64,000 nucleotides of DNA. Origin: Streptomyces sp. LUP47B (GTDB lineage: Bacteria > Actinomycetota > Actinomycetes > Streptomycetales > Streptomycetaceae). Below the pieces are notes generated by a model that was not told where the DNA came from, searched no databases, and saw only the letters and a program-made list of their open reading frames with translations. Position numbers and translations under genes: made by a program. The stretch is taken from assembly GCF_001746295.1 (NCBI RefSeq), contig NZ_MJAH01000016.1, positions 93,178 to 157,177 of the forward strand. The letters run 5' to 3'. This document shows, in pieces, positions 27,320-36,277 of the stretch; position 1 is the stretch's first letter; each line of letters begins with the position of its first letter.

Positions 27320-28454
27320 GTGTCCTGTGCCGGTAGTCCGTCGTTAGGTCTTGCACAAGTTCTTCTGCCGGGGTGCCGGTGCCGCGTCGTGGTCCGAAGC
27401 TGGAGCCGTTGCTGTTGGCGGATGACGAGCGTGCTGCGCTGGACGCGGCGGGCGAACTCCGCCCAGGCTCTGGCGTTACGGGCGCCCATCGTGTTGGCCT
27501 GTGCGGGCCCTGATATCCCACCGATCGTCCAGATGGCCCGGGAGTTGCGGATCGCTGCGGACACGGTGCGCAAGTGGCGGCGGCGTTTCTTGGCCGAGCG
27601 ATTGGACGGCCTGGTCGACGAGCCGACCGCCCACCATCGGGGTGGACCAGGTGGAGGCGGTCGTGGTCGCCACGCTGGAGGAGATCTTGAAGAACGCCAC
27701 CCACTGGTCGCGGAAGTCGATGGCGCAACACAGCGGCCTGTCGAAGTCCACCGTCGGCCGGATCTGGCGGAAGTTCCAGCTCAAGCCGCATCTGACGGAC
27801 ACGTTCAAGCTTTCCACGGACCCGTCGTTCGTGGAGAAGGTCTACGACGTCGGCGGGCTGTACTGCAACCCGCCCGAGGGTGCGATGGTCCTCTCGGTGG
27901 ACGAGAAGTCCCACATCCAGGCCCTGGACCGCTCCCAGCCGGTGCTGCCGATGACGCCGGGCATGCCCGAGCGGCGCACCCACAACTACGTCCGCAACGG
28001 CCTGACCACGCTGTGCGCCGCGTTCGACGTCGCCACCGGGGAGGTCATCAGCTCCCTGCACCGCCGGCATCGGGCGGCGGAGTTCAAGAAGTTCCTGATC
28101 AAGGCCGACAAGGAGGTGCCGACGCATCTGCAGATCCACCTGCTCTGTTACAACTACGGCACCCACAAGACGCCCGTGATCAGGACGTGGCTGTCCAAGC
28201 ACCCCCGCTTTCATATACACTTCACCCCGACCGACTCCTCATGGATCAACCAGGTCGAGCGATGGTTCGGCTTTCTGGCCGACCAGAAAGATCTGCCGCG
28301 GCGCACACAAGAACGTCCAGACCCTCGAAGCCGACATCCGCGCCTGGCCAAGGACTGGAACACAGACCCCAAGCCGTTCATCTGGACCAAGACCGCCGAG
28401 GAGATCTTCCAATCCCTCGCCCGGTACTGCCAACGGATCTCCGGCGCAGGACAC
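27320..28454 (+). mobile_element. IS630 family element (copy 1)
   Basis: A 1135-bp element with ends GTGTCCTGTGCCGG (left) and GTGTCCTGCGCCGG (right, reverse complement), flanked by TA on both sides (27318-27319 and 28455-28456), the target dinucleotide duplicated by IS630. It splits the MarR-SDR-oxidase-NmrA operon exactly at the SDR stop codon. Confidence 0.85.
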
Positions 28455-28457
28455 TAG
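27372..28457 (+). pseudogene. IS630 transposase, frameshifted
   Basis: Starting P-R-R-G-P-K-L-E-P-L, the protein shifts frame near 27447 (A-N-S-A-Q-A-L-A-L-R), again near 27635, where the main DDE part runs (V-L-S-V-D-E-K-S-H-I-Q-A-L-D-R, H-F-T-P-T-D-S-S-W-I-N-Q-V-E), and once more near 28300. The tail K-D-W-N-T-D-P-K-P-F is intact. In the second Asp region Y-N-Y-G-T-H replaces the usual D-N-Y-x-T-H, so the catalytic Asp is also lost. The element is dead. Confidence 0.85.
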
Positions 28458-29224
28458 ACCTGCGGCGCGGTGCGGCTCGGGCCCGCGTCGCGAGTGACGA
28501 AGTACTGGAGGGCCGAGTCGGCGAGGGGACTGTTGCCCGCGACCAGTTCGGCGATGTGCGTACCGACTTCGGCGGCCGGAATCCAAGCCTCGTTGTCGAT
28601 GCCGGCGAGCTGGCGCGGCCGGGTGCGGATGACACCGAGGATGAGCTCGTACACCCGCAGTTCGTCGCCACGCATTTCCTCGGCGAGGGTGCGTGTCAGC
28701 GACTTGGTGGCCGCTGCGGCGACGGCGCCGACACCGTGCGGGGGATACGGGATCTCCGCGCTGAAGCCGTTGATGTGGACGAACACTCCGCCCCGCGCGA
28801 GAGCCGGGATCAGTGCCCGATAGGCGCGGAAGATGGACGTCTGGTTCTGGGCGATCACCGCGTCCCAGTCGGCCTCGGTGAGGTCGAGGATCCGCGTTCC
28901 GCCCCCGCGGCTCCAGTCCGCGGCGGCGATCGCGATCCCGTCCAGGCGGCCGTGCTCCTCCACGATGGCGGAGACCGCTTCGGCCAGGTCGTCCCCGGTC
29001 ATGTCGAGTGTGCGGGTCCTAAGGTTCGGGTGCGCCGCGCGGGCGACCAGGTCCTCGAGCCTCGCCTCGCTGCGGCTCGTGACGATGACCTCGGCGCCCA
29101 GCTGGAGCGCCGTGCGCGTGATTCCCTCGCCGACGCCGCCGGCGCCGCCGATGACGAGCACGGTCTTGCCGGTCAGGTCGGTGTCCTGCTGCGCCCAGCT
29201 CGGGAGCTTAAGTGCGGTGGTCAT
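28454..29224 (-). CDS. SDR family protein lacking the catalytic Tyr
   Basis: A 256-residue Rossmann protein with G-G-A-G-G-V-G-E-G for NAD(P). At the active site the normal Y-x3-K reads A-A-A-T-K, so the proton-donating Tyr is Ala, and the preceding Ser region is I-N-G-F-S-A. It may use another mechanism, be a binding protein, or work with a partner. ATG 29224 overlaps the MarR stop by 4 bp. Its stop codon is exactly at the IS630 insertion, and without the element the next gene would be the FAD oxidase. Confidence 0.85.
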   Translation of the reverse strand: MTTALKLPSWAQQDTDLTGKTVLVIGGAGGVGEGITRTALQLGAEVIVTSRSEARLEDLVARAAHPNLRTRTLDMTGDDLAEAVSAIVEEHGRLDGIAIAAADWSRGGGTRILDLTEADWDAVIAQNQTSIFRAYRALIPALARGGVFVHINGFSAEIPYPPHGVGAVAAAATKSLTRTLAEEMRGDELRVYELILGVIRTRPRQLAGIDNEAWIPAAEVGTHIAELVAGNSPLADSALQYFVTRDAGPSRTAPQV

Positions 29225-29703
29225 GACTCTTCCTTCGAGGGTTTGTGCTGTGTGTGCTGAAAGTGATCGAGAAGCATCTGGAGGATGGCTTCGATCTGAT
29301 CGAGACGGTCGGGCTCGATGCCGTCGAGGAACCAGCGCTTGACCGACTGCCAGTGCGGACCGAGTGAGCGCCGATAGGTCGCGAGTCCGTCCTCAGTCAG
29401 GGAGACCAGTGCTGCGCGGCCGTCCTCGTCGGTGCCGCGACATCGCTTGACCAGACCGCGCTGCTCCATGCGGCGCAGTTGGTGTGACATACGGCCCGTT
29501 TCCCAGTCGAGCGCCCGGGCCAGTTCTGTGGACCGCATCAGGGCGTCCTGTGCGCTCGCGAGCCGGGCGAGCACGGTGAAGTCCGCCTCCGAGAGTTGGG
29601 AGGTCTCCCACAGGTCGCGTCCGATCTCGCGCCGGAACGATTCGTTCAGCACGAGGAAGTTCTGCCATACCCGCCTCTGCTGGGCGGTCGTTCTTCCTGA
29701 CAT
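29221..29703 (-). CDS. MarR family transcriptional regulator
   Basis: A 160-residue winged-helix protein: E-L-A-R-A-L-D-W-E-T-G-R-M-S-H-Q recognition helix and wing D-E-D-G-R-A-A-L-V-S-L-T. It leads a minus-strand operon with the SDR (ATGA overlap), oxidase and NmrA-like genes. The start codon ATG 29703 is immediately at the predicted transcription start (about 7-8 bp after TAAAGT), so the mRNA is probably leaderless. A perfect 18-bp palindrome covers its -35 region, implying autorepression. Confidence 0.9.
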   Translation of the reverse strand: MSGRTTAQQRRVWQNFLVLNESFRREIGRDLWETSQLSEADFTVLARLASAQDALMRSTELARALDWETGRMSHQLRRMEQRGLVKRCRGTDEDGRAALVSLTEDGLATYRRSLGPHWQSVKRWFLDGIEPDRLDQIEAILQMLLDHFQHTQHKPSKEES

Positions 29704-29739
29704 GTCAGCAACTTTAACGGATTGCTGACGCGTCAGCAA
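29704..29739 (-). promoter_or_regulatory. MarR promoter with 18-bp palindromic operator
   Basis: TTGCTGACGCGTCAGCAA at 29722-29739 is a perfect palindrome, and a third half site GTCAGCAA is at 29704-29711. On the minus strand, TTGCTG (29739-29734), a 17-bp spacer and TAAAGT (29716-29711) form a promoter overlapped by the operator. Confidence 0.8.
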
Positions 29740-30052
29740 GATGAGTGCTCGAATGGCCGGAACCGTTCCTGCCGTACTCGGCACCAACGCGGCGGCAACG
29801 TCAGATCTGATCAAACCAACGAGGACGGTGGTGTCCGGCGCCCCTGCGCGAGCCGCTGGCCATCGGGTCAACGGCGCCCAGGTGGTTGGTGCGGCGGCCG
29901 AGGGTTTGAGTCAGGCGAGTTCCGCTGCGTCACTCGTTACACCGAAGAACTTAGAGCTCGCGCAGATAGGTGGCATGGGGAGCCCCGGCATCGAGGCAGG
30001 CCAGGTCCCGGTGATCATGGAGTTGCGACGCTCTGTGACCACTGGGAGACCT

Positions 30053-30832
30053 GTGCCCGTTCTTCCTTCATGGCTGACCGACCCGCTGTGGGACCAATTC
30101 GCGGCGTTGTTGCGCAAGCATCCTACGATCGATCCGACCCGTCCGTTGGGTTGCCACCGCCGCCGTATCAGCGACCGGATCGTGTTCGACAAGTTGCTGC
30201 AGCTCCTGCGGTTCGGCTGCTCCTACCAGGCGATCTCCGACACGGCCTGCTCGGCGACCACCGTCCGCAACCGCCGCGATGAGTGGATAGGACTCGGCGT
30301 CTTCGCCCGGATCAAACGGATCGCGCTTGAGTCCTGCGACCGGATTGTCGGGCTCGTGCTCGACCAGGTCGCTGTCGATGGCGCCATCACCAAGGCCCCC
30401 GGCGGCGGTGAGGTGGCCGGGCGCTCACCCGTCGACCGCGGCAAACAGGGCCTGAAACGCTCCGGTATGACGGATGGTTACGGGATCCCGCTCGGCGGGG
30501 TCCTCGCCGGAGCGAACCGCCACGACTCCCCTCTATTGGCTCCGACCCTGGACCGGCTGGCGGACTCGGGACCGCTGCCCGACGACATCACCGTGCACCT
30601 GGATGCCGGCTACGACTCGGACAAGACCCGCACCGAACTCACCACCCGCGGCCTGCATGACCGCATCGCGCACAAGGGCGAGAAGGCACCGATCCAGGCG
30701 AGCCAGCGGTGGCACGTCGAACGCACCCACGCCTTCTTCGACCTCGCCGACACCGTCATCGCCGTCCGTAGCCTGATCCGCCGGGCCTGGACGACCCACC
30801 GGTGGGACGACCGCCCGAACCGCTGCCCATGA
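30053..30832 (+). pseudogene. IS5 family transposase with internal deletion
   Basis: From GTG 30053 the protein starts P-S-W-L-T-D-P-L-W-D-Q-F and carries D-G-A-I-T-K-A-P-G-G-G-E (first Asp) and V-H-L-D-A-G-Y-D-S (second Asp). Near W-H-V-E-R-T-H-A-F-F-D-L about 20-25 residues that family members have after H-A are missing, although the Glu remains. It ends normally with R-W-D-D-R-P. Probably inactive. Bases 29740-30050 and 30833-30961 show no gene. Confidence 0.75.
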
Positions 30833-30961
30833 GCGCGCACCTGTCTTCGCAGCCTCCTTGCGCTGCTGCCAAGCACGCTTCGCCCGAGGAGGACCGCCGC
30901 TGTGGGAATACGCTTTTTGGGGCGTGCGAGTCAGTGCCGTCGCCTGGGATCTCAGCGCCGC

Positions 30962-31678
30962 TCACCAGGGCACGGGCGTTCCGTCCCAGGAGAAGAAGCC
31001 ACCGGTGGGGCCGTCGTCTGGCAGCAGGGCCAGGCGGGCGGCTCCCTGGGCGGCCTCGGCCGGGTCGTCGCCGGCAGCGGCGGCCAGGGGGTTGAGGTTG
31101 GTGGCCCGCATGCCGGGGGCGAGCGCGTTGACCTTGAAGCCGTCCTCGGCCAGCGTCTGGGCGTAGAGGACGGTGAGGGCGTTGAGGGCGGCCTTGGACG
31201 ACCGGTAGGCGGCGGCGCCACCGCTTCCCGGGGTGAACTGGGGGTTGGGGTTTGTGCTCCAGGTCAGCGATGCGGTGCCGCTGGAGATGTTGACGATGCG
31301 CGGATGCGGGGACCGGCGCAGGGCGGGCAGGAAGGCATTGGTCACCGCCACCACCCCGAAGACGTTGGTCTCGTATGTGCGCCGGAACTCCTCGACGCTC
31401 GTGTCGGCCGGCGGGGCGAGTGACGGTGAGATCCCGGCGTTGTTGACGAGCACGTCCAGACGGTCCACCTGGGTCGCGGCCCGTTGGATGCCGTCAAGAT
31501 CTGTCACGTCGAGGACCAGCAGGCGGGCGCCTGTGCTGATCTCCTCGACGGCTCGCTGTCCGAGCCCGCGGTCGCGAGAGCCCACGTACACGGTGAGGCC
31601 CTCGGCGGCGAGGAGCCGGGCGATGTGCTTGCCGATGCCTTTGTTGGCACCGGTGACCAGAGCTGTGCGATCGTTCAT
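30962..31678 (-). CDS. Classical SDR oxidoreductase
   Basis: A 238-residue short-chain dehydrogenase with V-T-G-A-N-K-G-I-G near the N-terminus for NADP, N-N-A-G-I-S, catalytic Ser in N-I-S-S-G-T-A, and Y-R-S-S-K supplying Tyr and Lys. It resembles carbonyl-reductase-like SDRs. Start ATG 31678. It is divergent from an XRE/MmyB-type regulator 71 bp away, a pair that recurs in Streptomyces and suggests that the regulator controls it. Confidence 0.9.
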   Translation of the reverse strand: MNDRTALVTGANKGIGKHIARLLAAEGLTVYVGSRDRGLGQRAVEEISTGARLLVLDVTDLDGIQRAATQVDRLDVLVNNAGISPSLAPPADTSVEEFRRTYETNVFGVVAVTNAFLPALRRSPHPRIVNISSGTASLTWSTNPNPQFTPGSGGAAAYRSSKAALNALTVLYAQTLAEDGFKVNALAPGMRATNLNPLAAAAGDDPAEAAQGAARLALLPDDGPTGGFFSWDGTPVPW

Positions 31679-31690
31679 GGCAACTACCGT

Positions 31691-31718
31691 TCCCTGGCTG
31701 TGGGCGCCCTGCCAGGGA
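31691..31718. promoter_or_regulatory. Inverted repeat between SDR and XRE regulator
   Basis: TCCCTGGC at 31691-31698 and GCCAGGGA at 31711-31718, perfect 8-bp arms with a 12-bp spacer (20-bp centre spacing, two helical turns). Likely operator of the divergent pair. Confidence 0.6.
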
Positions 31719-31749
31719 CAACCTGTACCAGGCAGTGGGAGGAAGCGGC

Positions 31750-32565
31750 ATGGCACGGCAGGAGCTGGCCCGCTTTCTGCGGGACCGCCGGGCGGGCCTG
31801 CGTCCACACGAGATCGGCCTGACGGCGACGGGCACCGATCGCCGGACACCGGGCCTGCGCCGCGAAGAGGTGGCGGAACTCGCCCACATGTCGGTCGACT
31901 ACTACACGCGGCTGGAGCAGGCCCGGGGCCCGCGGCCGTCCACTCGGATCCTGGACGCGTTGTCCCAGGCACTACGGCTCACGCCGGCCGAGCGCAGCCA
32001 CCTGTTCCGCCTGGCGGGATCGAGCGCGCCGCCCGGCATCAGCGCCGTGCGGTGGGTACGCCCGCATGTGGCCCGGATGCTGGAGCGGTTGCCGGAGACC
32101 GGTGCCATCGTCACTGACGCGGCGTACGGCGTCGTCGCCTGGAACCGCCTGGCCCAGGCACTGCTCGGCGGCGATCTCGGAGGCGGGAGGACGAACCTGG
32201 CCCGGCGCCGCTTCCTTGGCCAGGGGCGGATGTACGAGAGCTCCAGCGCTGAGGAGTTCGGGCACATCGTGGTGGCGCGGCTGCGACGGGCCGCCGACCG
32301 CTACCCGCATGACCCGCAGCTGACCGCTCTGCTGGCCGAACTGCACACCGGCAGCGAGGAGTTCCGACAGATATGGCAAACGCGTCCGGTCCACGCCCCC
32401 GGGCACCGCACCAAGATCCTCGATCACCCGGAGACCGGCACGCTGCGGTTGAACTGTGACGTCCTGCTCGTGCCCGAGGATGACCAGGAAGTCGTCCTGA
32501 TCACGGCCGACCCCGGATCACCTGCCGCGCGGACCCTGCACAGGCTGGCCAGGCAGGCGACCTAA
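31750..32565 (+). CDS. XRE family regulator with MmyB-type ligand domain
   Basis: A 271-residue protein. An N-terminal helix-turn-helix contains the family string R-R-T-P-G-L-R-R-E-E-V-A and S-V-D-Y-Y-T-R-L-E-Q-A-R-G; residues of about 105-265 form the MmyB PAS-like domain that binds fatty acids in related proteins, with the typical ending V-L-L-V-P-E-D-D-Q-E. ATG 31750 follows GGGAGG. It faces the SDR gene and probably regulates it. The inducer is unknown. Confidence 0.9.
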   Translation: MARQELARFLRDRRAGLRPHEIGLTATGTDRRTPGLRREEVAELAHMSVDYYTRLEQARGPRPSTRILDALSQALRLTPAERSHLFRLAGSSAPPGISAVRWVRPHVARMLERLPETGAIVTDAAYGVVAWNRLAQALLGGDLGGGRTNLARRRFLGQGRMYESSSAEEFGHIVVARLRRAADRYPHDPQLTALLAELHTGSEEFRQIWQTRPVHAPGHRTKILDHPETGTLRLNCDVLLVPEDDQEVVLITADPGSPAARTLHRLARQAT

Positions 32566-32597
32566 AACATAGGACTGGCACAGATCTCGCCAGTGGG

Positions 32598-32940
32598 ATG
32601 GTCCCCGCGTGGGTCAGCCAGGCCCGGCAGCGCGTTCGCGAGCAGCTGGCGGTCTGGGGCCTGGAGGACCTGGCGATGACCACCGAGCTTGCGGTCAGCG
32701 AGCTCCTCAGCAGCGTCATCCGCCATGGGAAGGCGCCTATGCGCCTGCGTCTGCTGCGCAGCCAGTCGTTGATCTGCGAGGTTTACGACGGCAGCCTCAG
32801 CACGCCACGCATCCGCAGAGCGGCGTTTACGATTAGGGAGGCCGTGGCCTGCACCTGGTGTCCGAGCTCTGTCGCCGCTGGTGTGCCCTCTACCTCGCGA
32901 ATGGCAAGTGCATCTGGGCCGAGCAGAGCCTCTCCTCCTG
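32598..32940 (+). pseudogene. ATP-binding anti-sigma/SpoIIE-type kinase-domain remnant
   Basis: The frame has A-R-Q-R-V-R-E-Q-L and T-E-L-A-V-S-E-L-L-S-S-V-I-R-H (N box of HATPase_c_2) and L-I-C-E-V-Y-D-G-S. After a shift near 32840 it continues L-C-R-R-W-C-A-L-Y and K-C-I-W-A-E-Q-S-L. This is the C-terminal ATPase domain common in Streptomyces SpoIIE-like phosphatases, without the rest. The next 270 bases hold no recognised gene. Confidence 0.65.
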
Positions 32941-33151
32941 GACCGCGCCTAGCGTCGGCGGTTACGGAGCATGGTCGTTGACCAGCGGTGTGTCCGTTCC
33001 GATTGACTCATCGCCCAGACCCGGCTCGGCGGCGGGCGGCTGCACCACGCGATGCGGTCCGTCGGGCAGTGCAAGCGCGCGGTCTTGTTGGGCAGGCCAA
33101 CTACCCGGTAACGCTGCCGTGCGCCGGCGGTGCCTTGACCTTGACGCAGGT

Positions 33152-33167
33152 GTGTATGGACATGCAT
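33152..33167. promoter_or_regulatory. Decayed PadR operator
   Basis: GTGTATGGACATGCAT matches 13 of 16 bases of the intact PadR palindrome at 56353-56368 (read in reverse complement). It precedes the broken padR copy and follows TTGACG, as in the intact copy. Confidence 0.5.
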
Positions 33168-33213
33168 TACAAAATCGCTCGCAAGTTGAGCGGTCTCATC
33201 CCTCGCGGAGGTC

Positions 33214-33640
33214 CTTTCATCGCTGCGCGTGGCGCTGCTCGCCCTGCTGGCTGTCCGCCCGATGACCGGCTTCGACGTCATGCGGCAGTTCGACGCCTCG
33301 GTCGGATACCTCTGGCACGCGCCGCACACCCAGATCTACGGCGAACTGCGCAAGCTGGAGACCGCCGGGCTCGTCGAGGCCCGAGGAGGTGCCCCGGGGC
33401 GAGCACGGGCGGAAGCGCCGGTACAGCCTCACCGACGCCGGCCGCGACCAGCTGCGGGCCTGGATGAACGAGGTCGAGGAACCGCGACGCGAGCGCGATA
33501 CCCAGCGGGCCGCTTACTTCGAGTGGGCGAGTCCCGGGCGGCCCGGGCCCAACTGGAGACGCACGCACGCTTCCACGAGGAGGGGCCGGCGTCGTACGAC
33601 AAGCAGCGCGAGGACATCCCCAAGGGACCGTACTCAGCGG
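33214..33640 (+). pseudogene. PadR regulator pseudogene, paralogue of the 56-kb gene
   Basis: L-L-A-V-R-P-M-T-G-F-D-V-M-R-Q-F-D-A-S and Y-L-W-H-A-P-H-T-Q-I-Y match the PadR protein at 55689-56297 almost residue for residue. Frameshifts near 33385 and 33530 follow (K-R-R-Y-S-L-T-D-A-G; E-P-R-R-E-R-D), then Y-D-K-Q-R-E-D-I-P, after which the gene ends at the stop of the CoA-transferase gene on the other strand. The last third is missing. Confidence 0.8.
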
Positions 33641-34314
33641 GCGTCGGATGTACTGCGCCGCTCGCTGAGCAGGGGCGCGTCGGTCCGTTCGGCGATCTGT
33701 GCCGACGTGATGCCGGGGGCGGCCTCGACGAGCACCAAGCCGTCCTGTGTGACGTCGAGAACACCGAGGTCGGTGATGATGCGATGAACGCAGCGCTCGC
33801 CGGTCAGGGGGAGCGTGCACTCCTTGAGGATCTTCGGGGTGCCGTCCTTGGCCGTGTGCTCCATGAGCACGATGACGCGGCGGGCGCCATGGACGAGGTC
33901 CATGGCGCCGCCCATGCCCTTGACCATCTTGCCGGGGATCATCCAGTTGGCCAGGTCGCCGTCCTGCGAGACCTGCATGGCGCCGAGTACGGCGGTGTCG
34001 ATGTGGCCTCCGCGGATCATGCCGAACGACAGCGCCGAGTCGAAGAAGGAGGCGCCGCGCAGCACGGTGACCGTTTCCTTGCCCGCGTTGATGAGATCGG
34101 CGTCGACCTCGTCCTCGGTGGGGTAGGGGCCGGTGCCGAGGATACCGTTCTCGGAGTGCAGCACGACGTGCACGTCGTGGGGGAGGTGGCCGGGGATGAG
34201 GGTGGGCAGGCCGATGCCGAGGTTGACGTAGGAGCCGTCGGTGAGTTCGGCGGCTGCGCGCGCGGCCATCTGGTCGCGGGTCCAGCCCTGTTGGGTGTCG
34301 AGGGCGGTGGTCAT
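33634..34314 (-). CDS. 3-oxoacid CoA-transferase, subunit B
   Basis: A 226-residue beta subunit with the signature S-E-N-G-I-L-G, whose Glu forms the covalent CoA thioester, and G-G-H-I-D-T-A-V-L-G-A near residue 103. It pairs with subunit A to move CoA from succinyl-CoA or another donor to a 3-oxo acid such as 3-oxoadipate or acetoacetate. ATG 34314 overlaps the subunit A stop by 4 bp. It is the last gene of the long operon that begins at operator F. Confidence 0.92.
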   Translation of the reverse strand: MTTALDTQQGWTRDQMAARAAAELTDGSYVNLGIGLPTLIPGHLPHDVHVVLHSENGILGTGPYPTEDEVDADLINAGKETVTVLRGASFFDSALSFGMIRGGHIDTAVLGAMQVSQDGDLANWMIPGKMVKGMGGAMDLVHGARRVIVLMEHTAKDGTPKILKECTLPLTGERCVHRIITDLGVLDVTQDGLVLVEAAPGITSAQIAERTDAPLLSERRSTSDAR

Positions 34315-35066
34315 GCGCGTACGGTCCTCTTCTCGATCTGCTTGTCCGCGGCTTCCTCGGGCGTCAGCGCCACGACACGCTGTACGAAGATCCCGGGAAG
34401 GTGGATCTCGTCGGGGTTCAACTCGCCTGGCCCGACGAGCTGTTCGACCTCGGCAATGGTGGTGCGGCCGGCCATGGCGGCGAGGGGATTGAAGTTGGCG
34501 GCGGCCTTGCGGAAGACGAGGTTGCCGTGGGAGTCGCCGCGCCAGGCTCGCACCAGGGCGAAGTCGGTGGTAATGCCGTGCTCCAGAACGTGCGGTCGCC
34601 CGTCGAAGTCTCGGGTCTCCTTCGCCGGGGAGGCCACGGCGACCGAGCCGTCGGGTGCGTAGCGCCAGGGCAGACCGCCATTGGCCACCTGGGTGCCTAC
34701 GCCCGCCGGAGTGTAGAAGGCGGGGATGCCCGCACCCCCCGCGCGGAGACGTTCGGCGAGCGTGCCCTGCGGGACGAGCTCCACCTCCAGCTCACCGGCC
34801 ATGTACTGACGGGCGAACTCCTTGTTCTCACCTACGTAACTGCCCGTCACTCGCGCGATGCGGCCGGCCGCGAGCAGTACGCCCAGACCGCGGCCGTCCA
34901 CGCCGCAGTTGTTCGTCACCACGCTCAGCTGGGCGGCTCCCTCTTCGTACAGGGCTCGCACGAGGATCTCCGGCACACCACTGAGGCCGAAGCCGCCGAC
35001 GGCCAGTGAGGCGCCGTCGGATATCCCGGCGACGGCCCCGGCGGCGCTGGCGCTGACTTTGTTCAC
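34311..35066 (-). CDS. 3-oxoacid CoA-transferase, subunit A
   Basis: A protein of about 251 residues, the CoA-binding alpha subunit with V-G-G-F-G-L-S-G-V-P-E near residue 27, N-N-C-G-V-D-G-R-G-L-G and a G-A-G-I-P-A-F-Y-T-P-A-G-V-G-T motif. GTG 35066 after AAGGATCC is preferred; ATG 35093 is possible. With subunit B it activates a beta-keto acid to its CoA ester, usually the step before thiolysis to acetyl-CoA. Its place at the end of a VOC/FAH operon fits ring-cleavage catabolism. Confidence 0.92.
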   Translation of the reverse strand: MNKVSASAAGAVAGISDGASLAVGGFGLSGVPEILVRALYEEGAAQLSVVTNNCGVDGRGLGVLLAAGRIARVTGSYVGENKEFARQYMAGELEVELVPQGTLAERLRAGGAGIPAFYTPAGVGTQVANGGLPWRYAPDGSVAVASPAKETRDFDGRPHVLEHGITTDFALVRAWRGDSHGNLVFRKAAANFNPLAAMAGRTTIAEVEQLVGPGELNPDEIHLPGIFVQRVVALTPEEAADKQIEKRTVRA

Positions 35067-35212
35067 TGAGGATCCTTTCTCTGCGGAGGACATGGGGAGC
35101 CCGCGAACTCAGCGCGTCCAGGAGTGCGCGGGCCGGGGACACGGCAAGGGAGTCAGAGCAGTTGACAGGGCCACCGTGTCCCCGGGGCTCAAGGGAGTCG
35201 GCTCCGCGCGTG

Positions 35213-36244
35213 CTACGAAGTGACGTCGATCAGTACGCGGCCGACAAGACCGCGCTCGAGGTCGGTGTGTGCCTCCCGGACCTGCGAGAGGGGGTAGTGG
35301 TGGACCGGGATGCCGTGAGCCTCGCCGATGTGGATGTGACCGTCCGCCAGGGCGGCCTGGATACCGCGCACCGCGGCGCGCTTGGCGTCGTCGGGCATGG
35401 TGTAGACCAAGATGAACTGGTAGCGCGCGTTGGCGGTCATCGTGGCCCGCACGGGGAGCGAGAGGGGCCCCTGACCGTCGTCCGCGTAGATCGCGACCAC
35501 TCCGGACGGCTTGAGCACGGCGGCATCGAGATCCACGTTCGCCGCGGGAGCGACCTCCACCACCGCGTCGACCCCGTCGGGGGCCCACTTGCGGATGTCG
35601 GCGGCCGCGTCGGAACTCTGGCGGTAGTTCAGGACGTGGTGGGCTCCCGCGGCTTGCGCGAGTTGGGACTTGCGAGGACTGCTCACCGTAGTGATGACGG
35701 TCGCGCCGGCCCACCGGGCGAGCTGGATGGCTGCGTTGCCGACCGCCCCTGCCCCACCCGCGACGAGGATGAATCGCCCCGCCAGGGACCCCGGAGTCAG
35801 CTCTGCCGGCCCACCCTCGATCAGGGTGAGGGCTCGGTGTGCTGTCATGAACGGAATCCCGAGTGCGGCACCGGTGTCGAACTCGACGTTCTCCGGCAGC
35901 GGCGCGGTCTGGGCCGCGGGAATTGCGACGTACTCCGCCGCGGTGCCACCGAGGCGCCGATAGGCCGCTTCGTGAACCCATACCCGCGCGCCCACCAGGG
36001 ACTTGTCGACGTCCACTCCCACTCGCTCCACCGTGCCGGCACCGTCATGATGCGGGATCTGGGGCTTTCCAGGGCCGATCGGCATGTGCAGCGCCCCGCG
36101 CCGTGACTTCCAGTCCGTGGGGTTGACCCCCGAGCGGACGATGCGGACCTCGACCTCATCCGGTGCGAGACCGTCCGGCCGTGGAACGACGAGATCCGCC
36201 AGGACATCGACGTCCCCTGTTGTTTCGTAACCTACGGCACGCAC
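35213..36244 (-). CDS. Zinc-independent MDR oxidoreductase 2
   Basis: A 343-residue quinone-oxidoreductase-like protein: R-S-G-V-N-P-T-D-W-K in the GroES-like domain and V-A-G-G-A-G-A-V-G-N for NADP. Zinc ligands are missing. It starts 33 bp after MDR 1 on the same strand; the two share only family-level similarity. It likely reduces an enone or quinone intermediate of the LacI-controlled pathway. Confidence 0.88.
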   Translation of the reverse strand: MRAVGYETTGDVDVLADLVVPRPDGLAPDEVEVRIVRSGVNPTDWKSRRGALHMPIGPGKPQIPHHDGAGTVERVGVDVDKSLVGARVWVHEAAYRRLGGTAAEYVAIPAAQTAPLPENVEFDTGAALGIPFMTAHRALTLIEGGPAELTPGSLAGRFILVAGGAGAVGNAAIQLARWAGATVITTVSSPRKSQLAQAAGAHHVLNYRQSSDAAADIRKWAPDGVDAVVEVAPAANVDLDAAVLKPSGVVAIYADDGQGPLSLPVRATMTANARYQFILVYTMPDDAKRAAVRGIQAALADGHIHIGEAHGIPVHHYPLSQVREAHTDLERGLVGRVLIDVTS

Positions 36245-36277
36245 AGTGCATTCTCCTCGTCAGCGCACATTCTTCGA

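Noticed and set aside
25000..29740. Biosynthetic gene cluster for an aromatic polyketide (FAD oxidase, NmrA and SDRs)
   Set aside because: No synthase, transferase or resistance gene is present; the set is too small to support more than a regulated oxidoreductase operon.
29840..29950. A tRNA-like stretch with GGTTTGAGTC
   Set aside because: No acceptor stem or anticodon arm can be formed, and the T-loop is not standard. It is likely IS flank.
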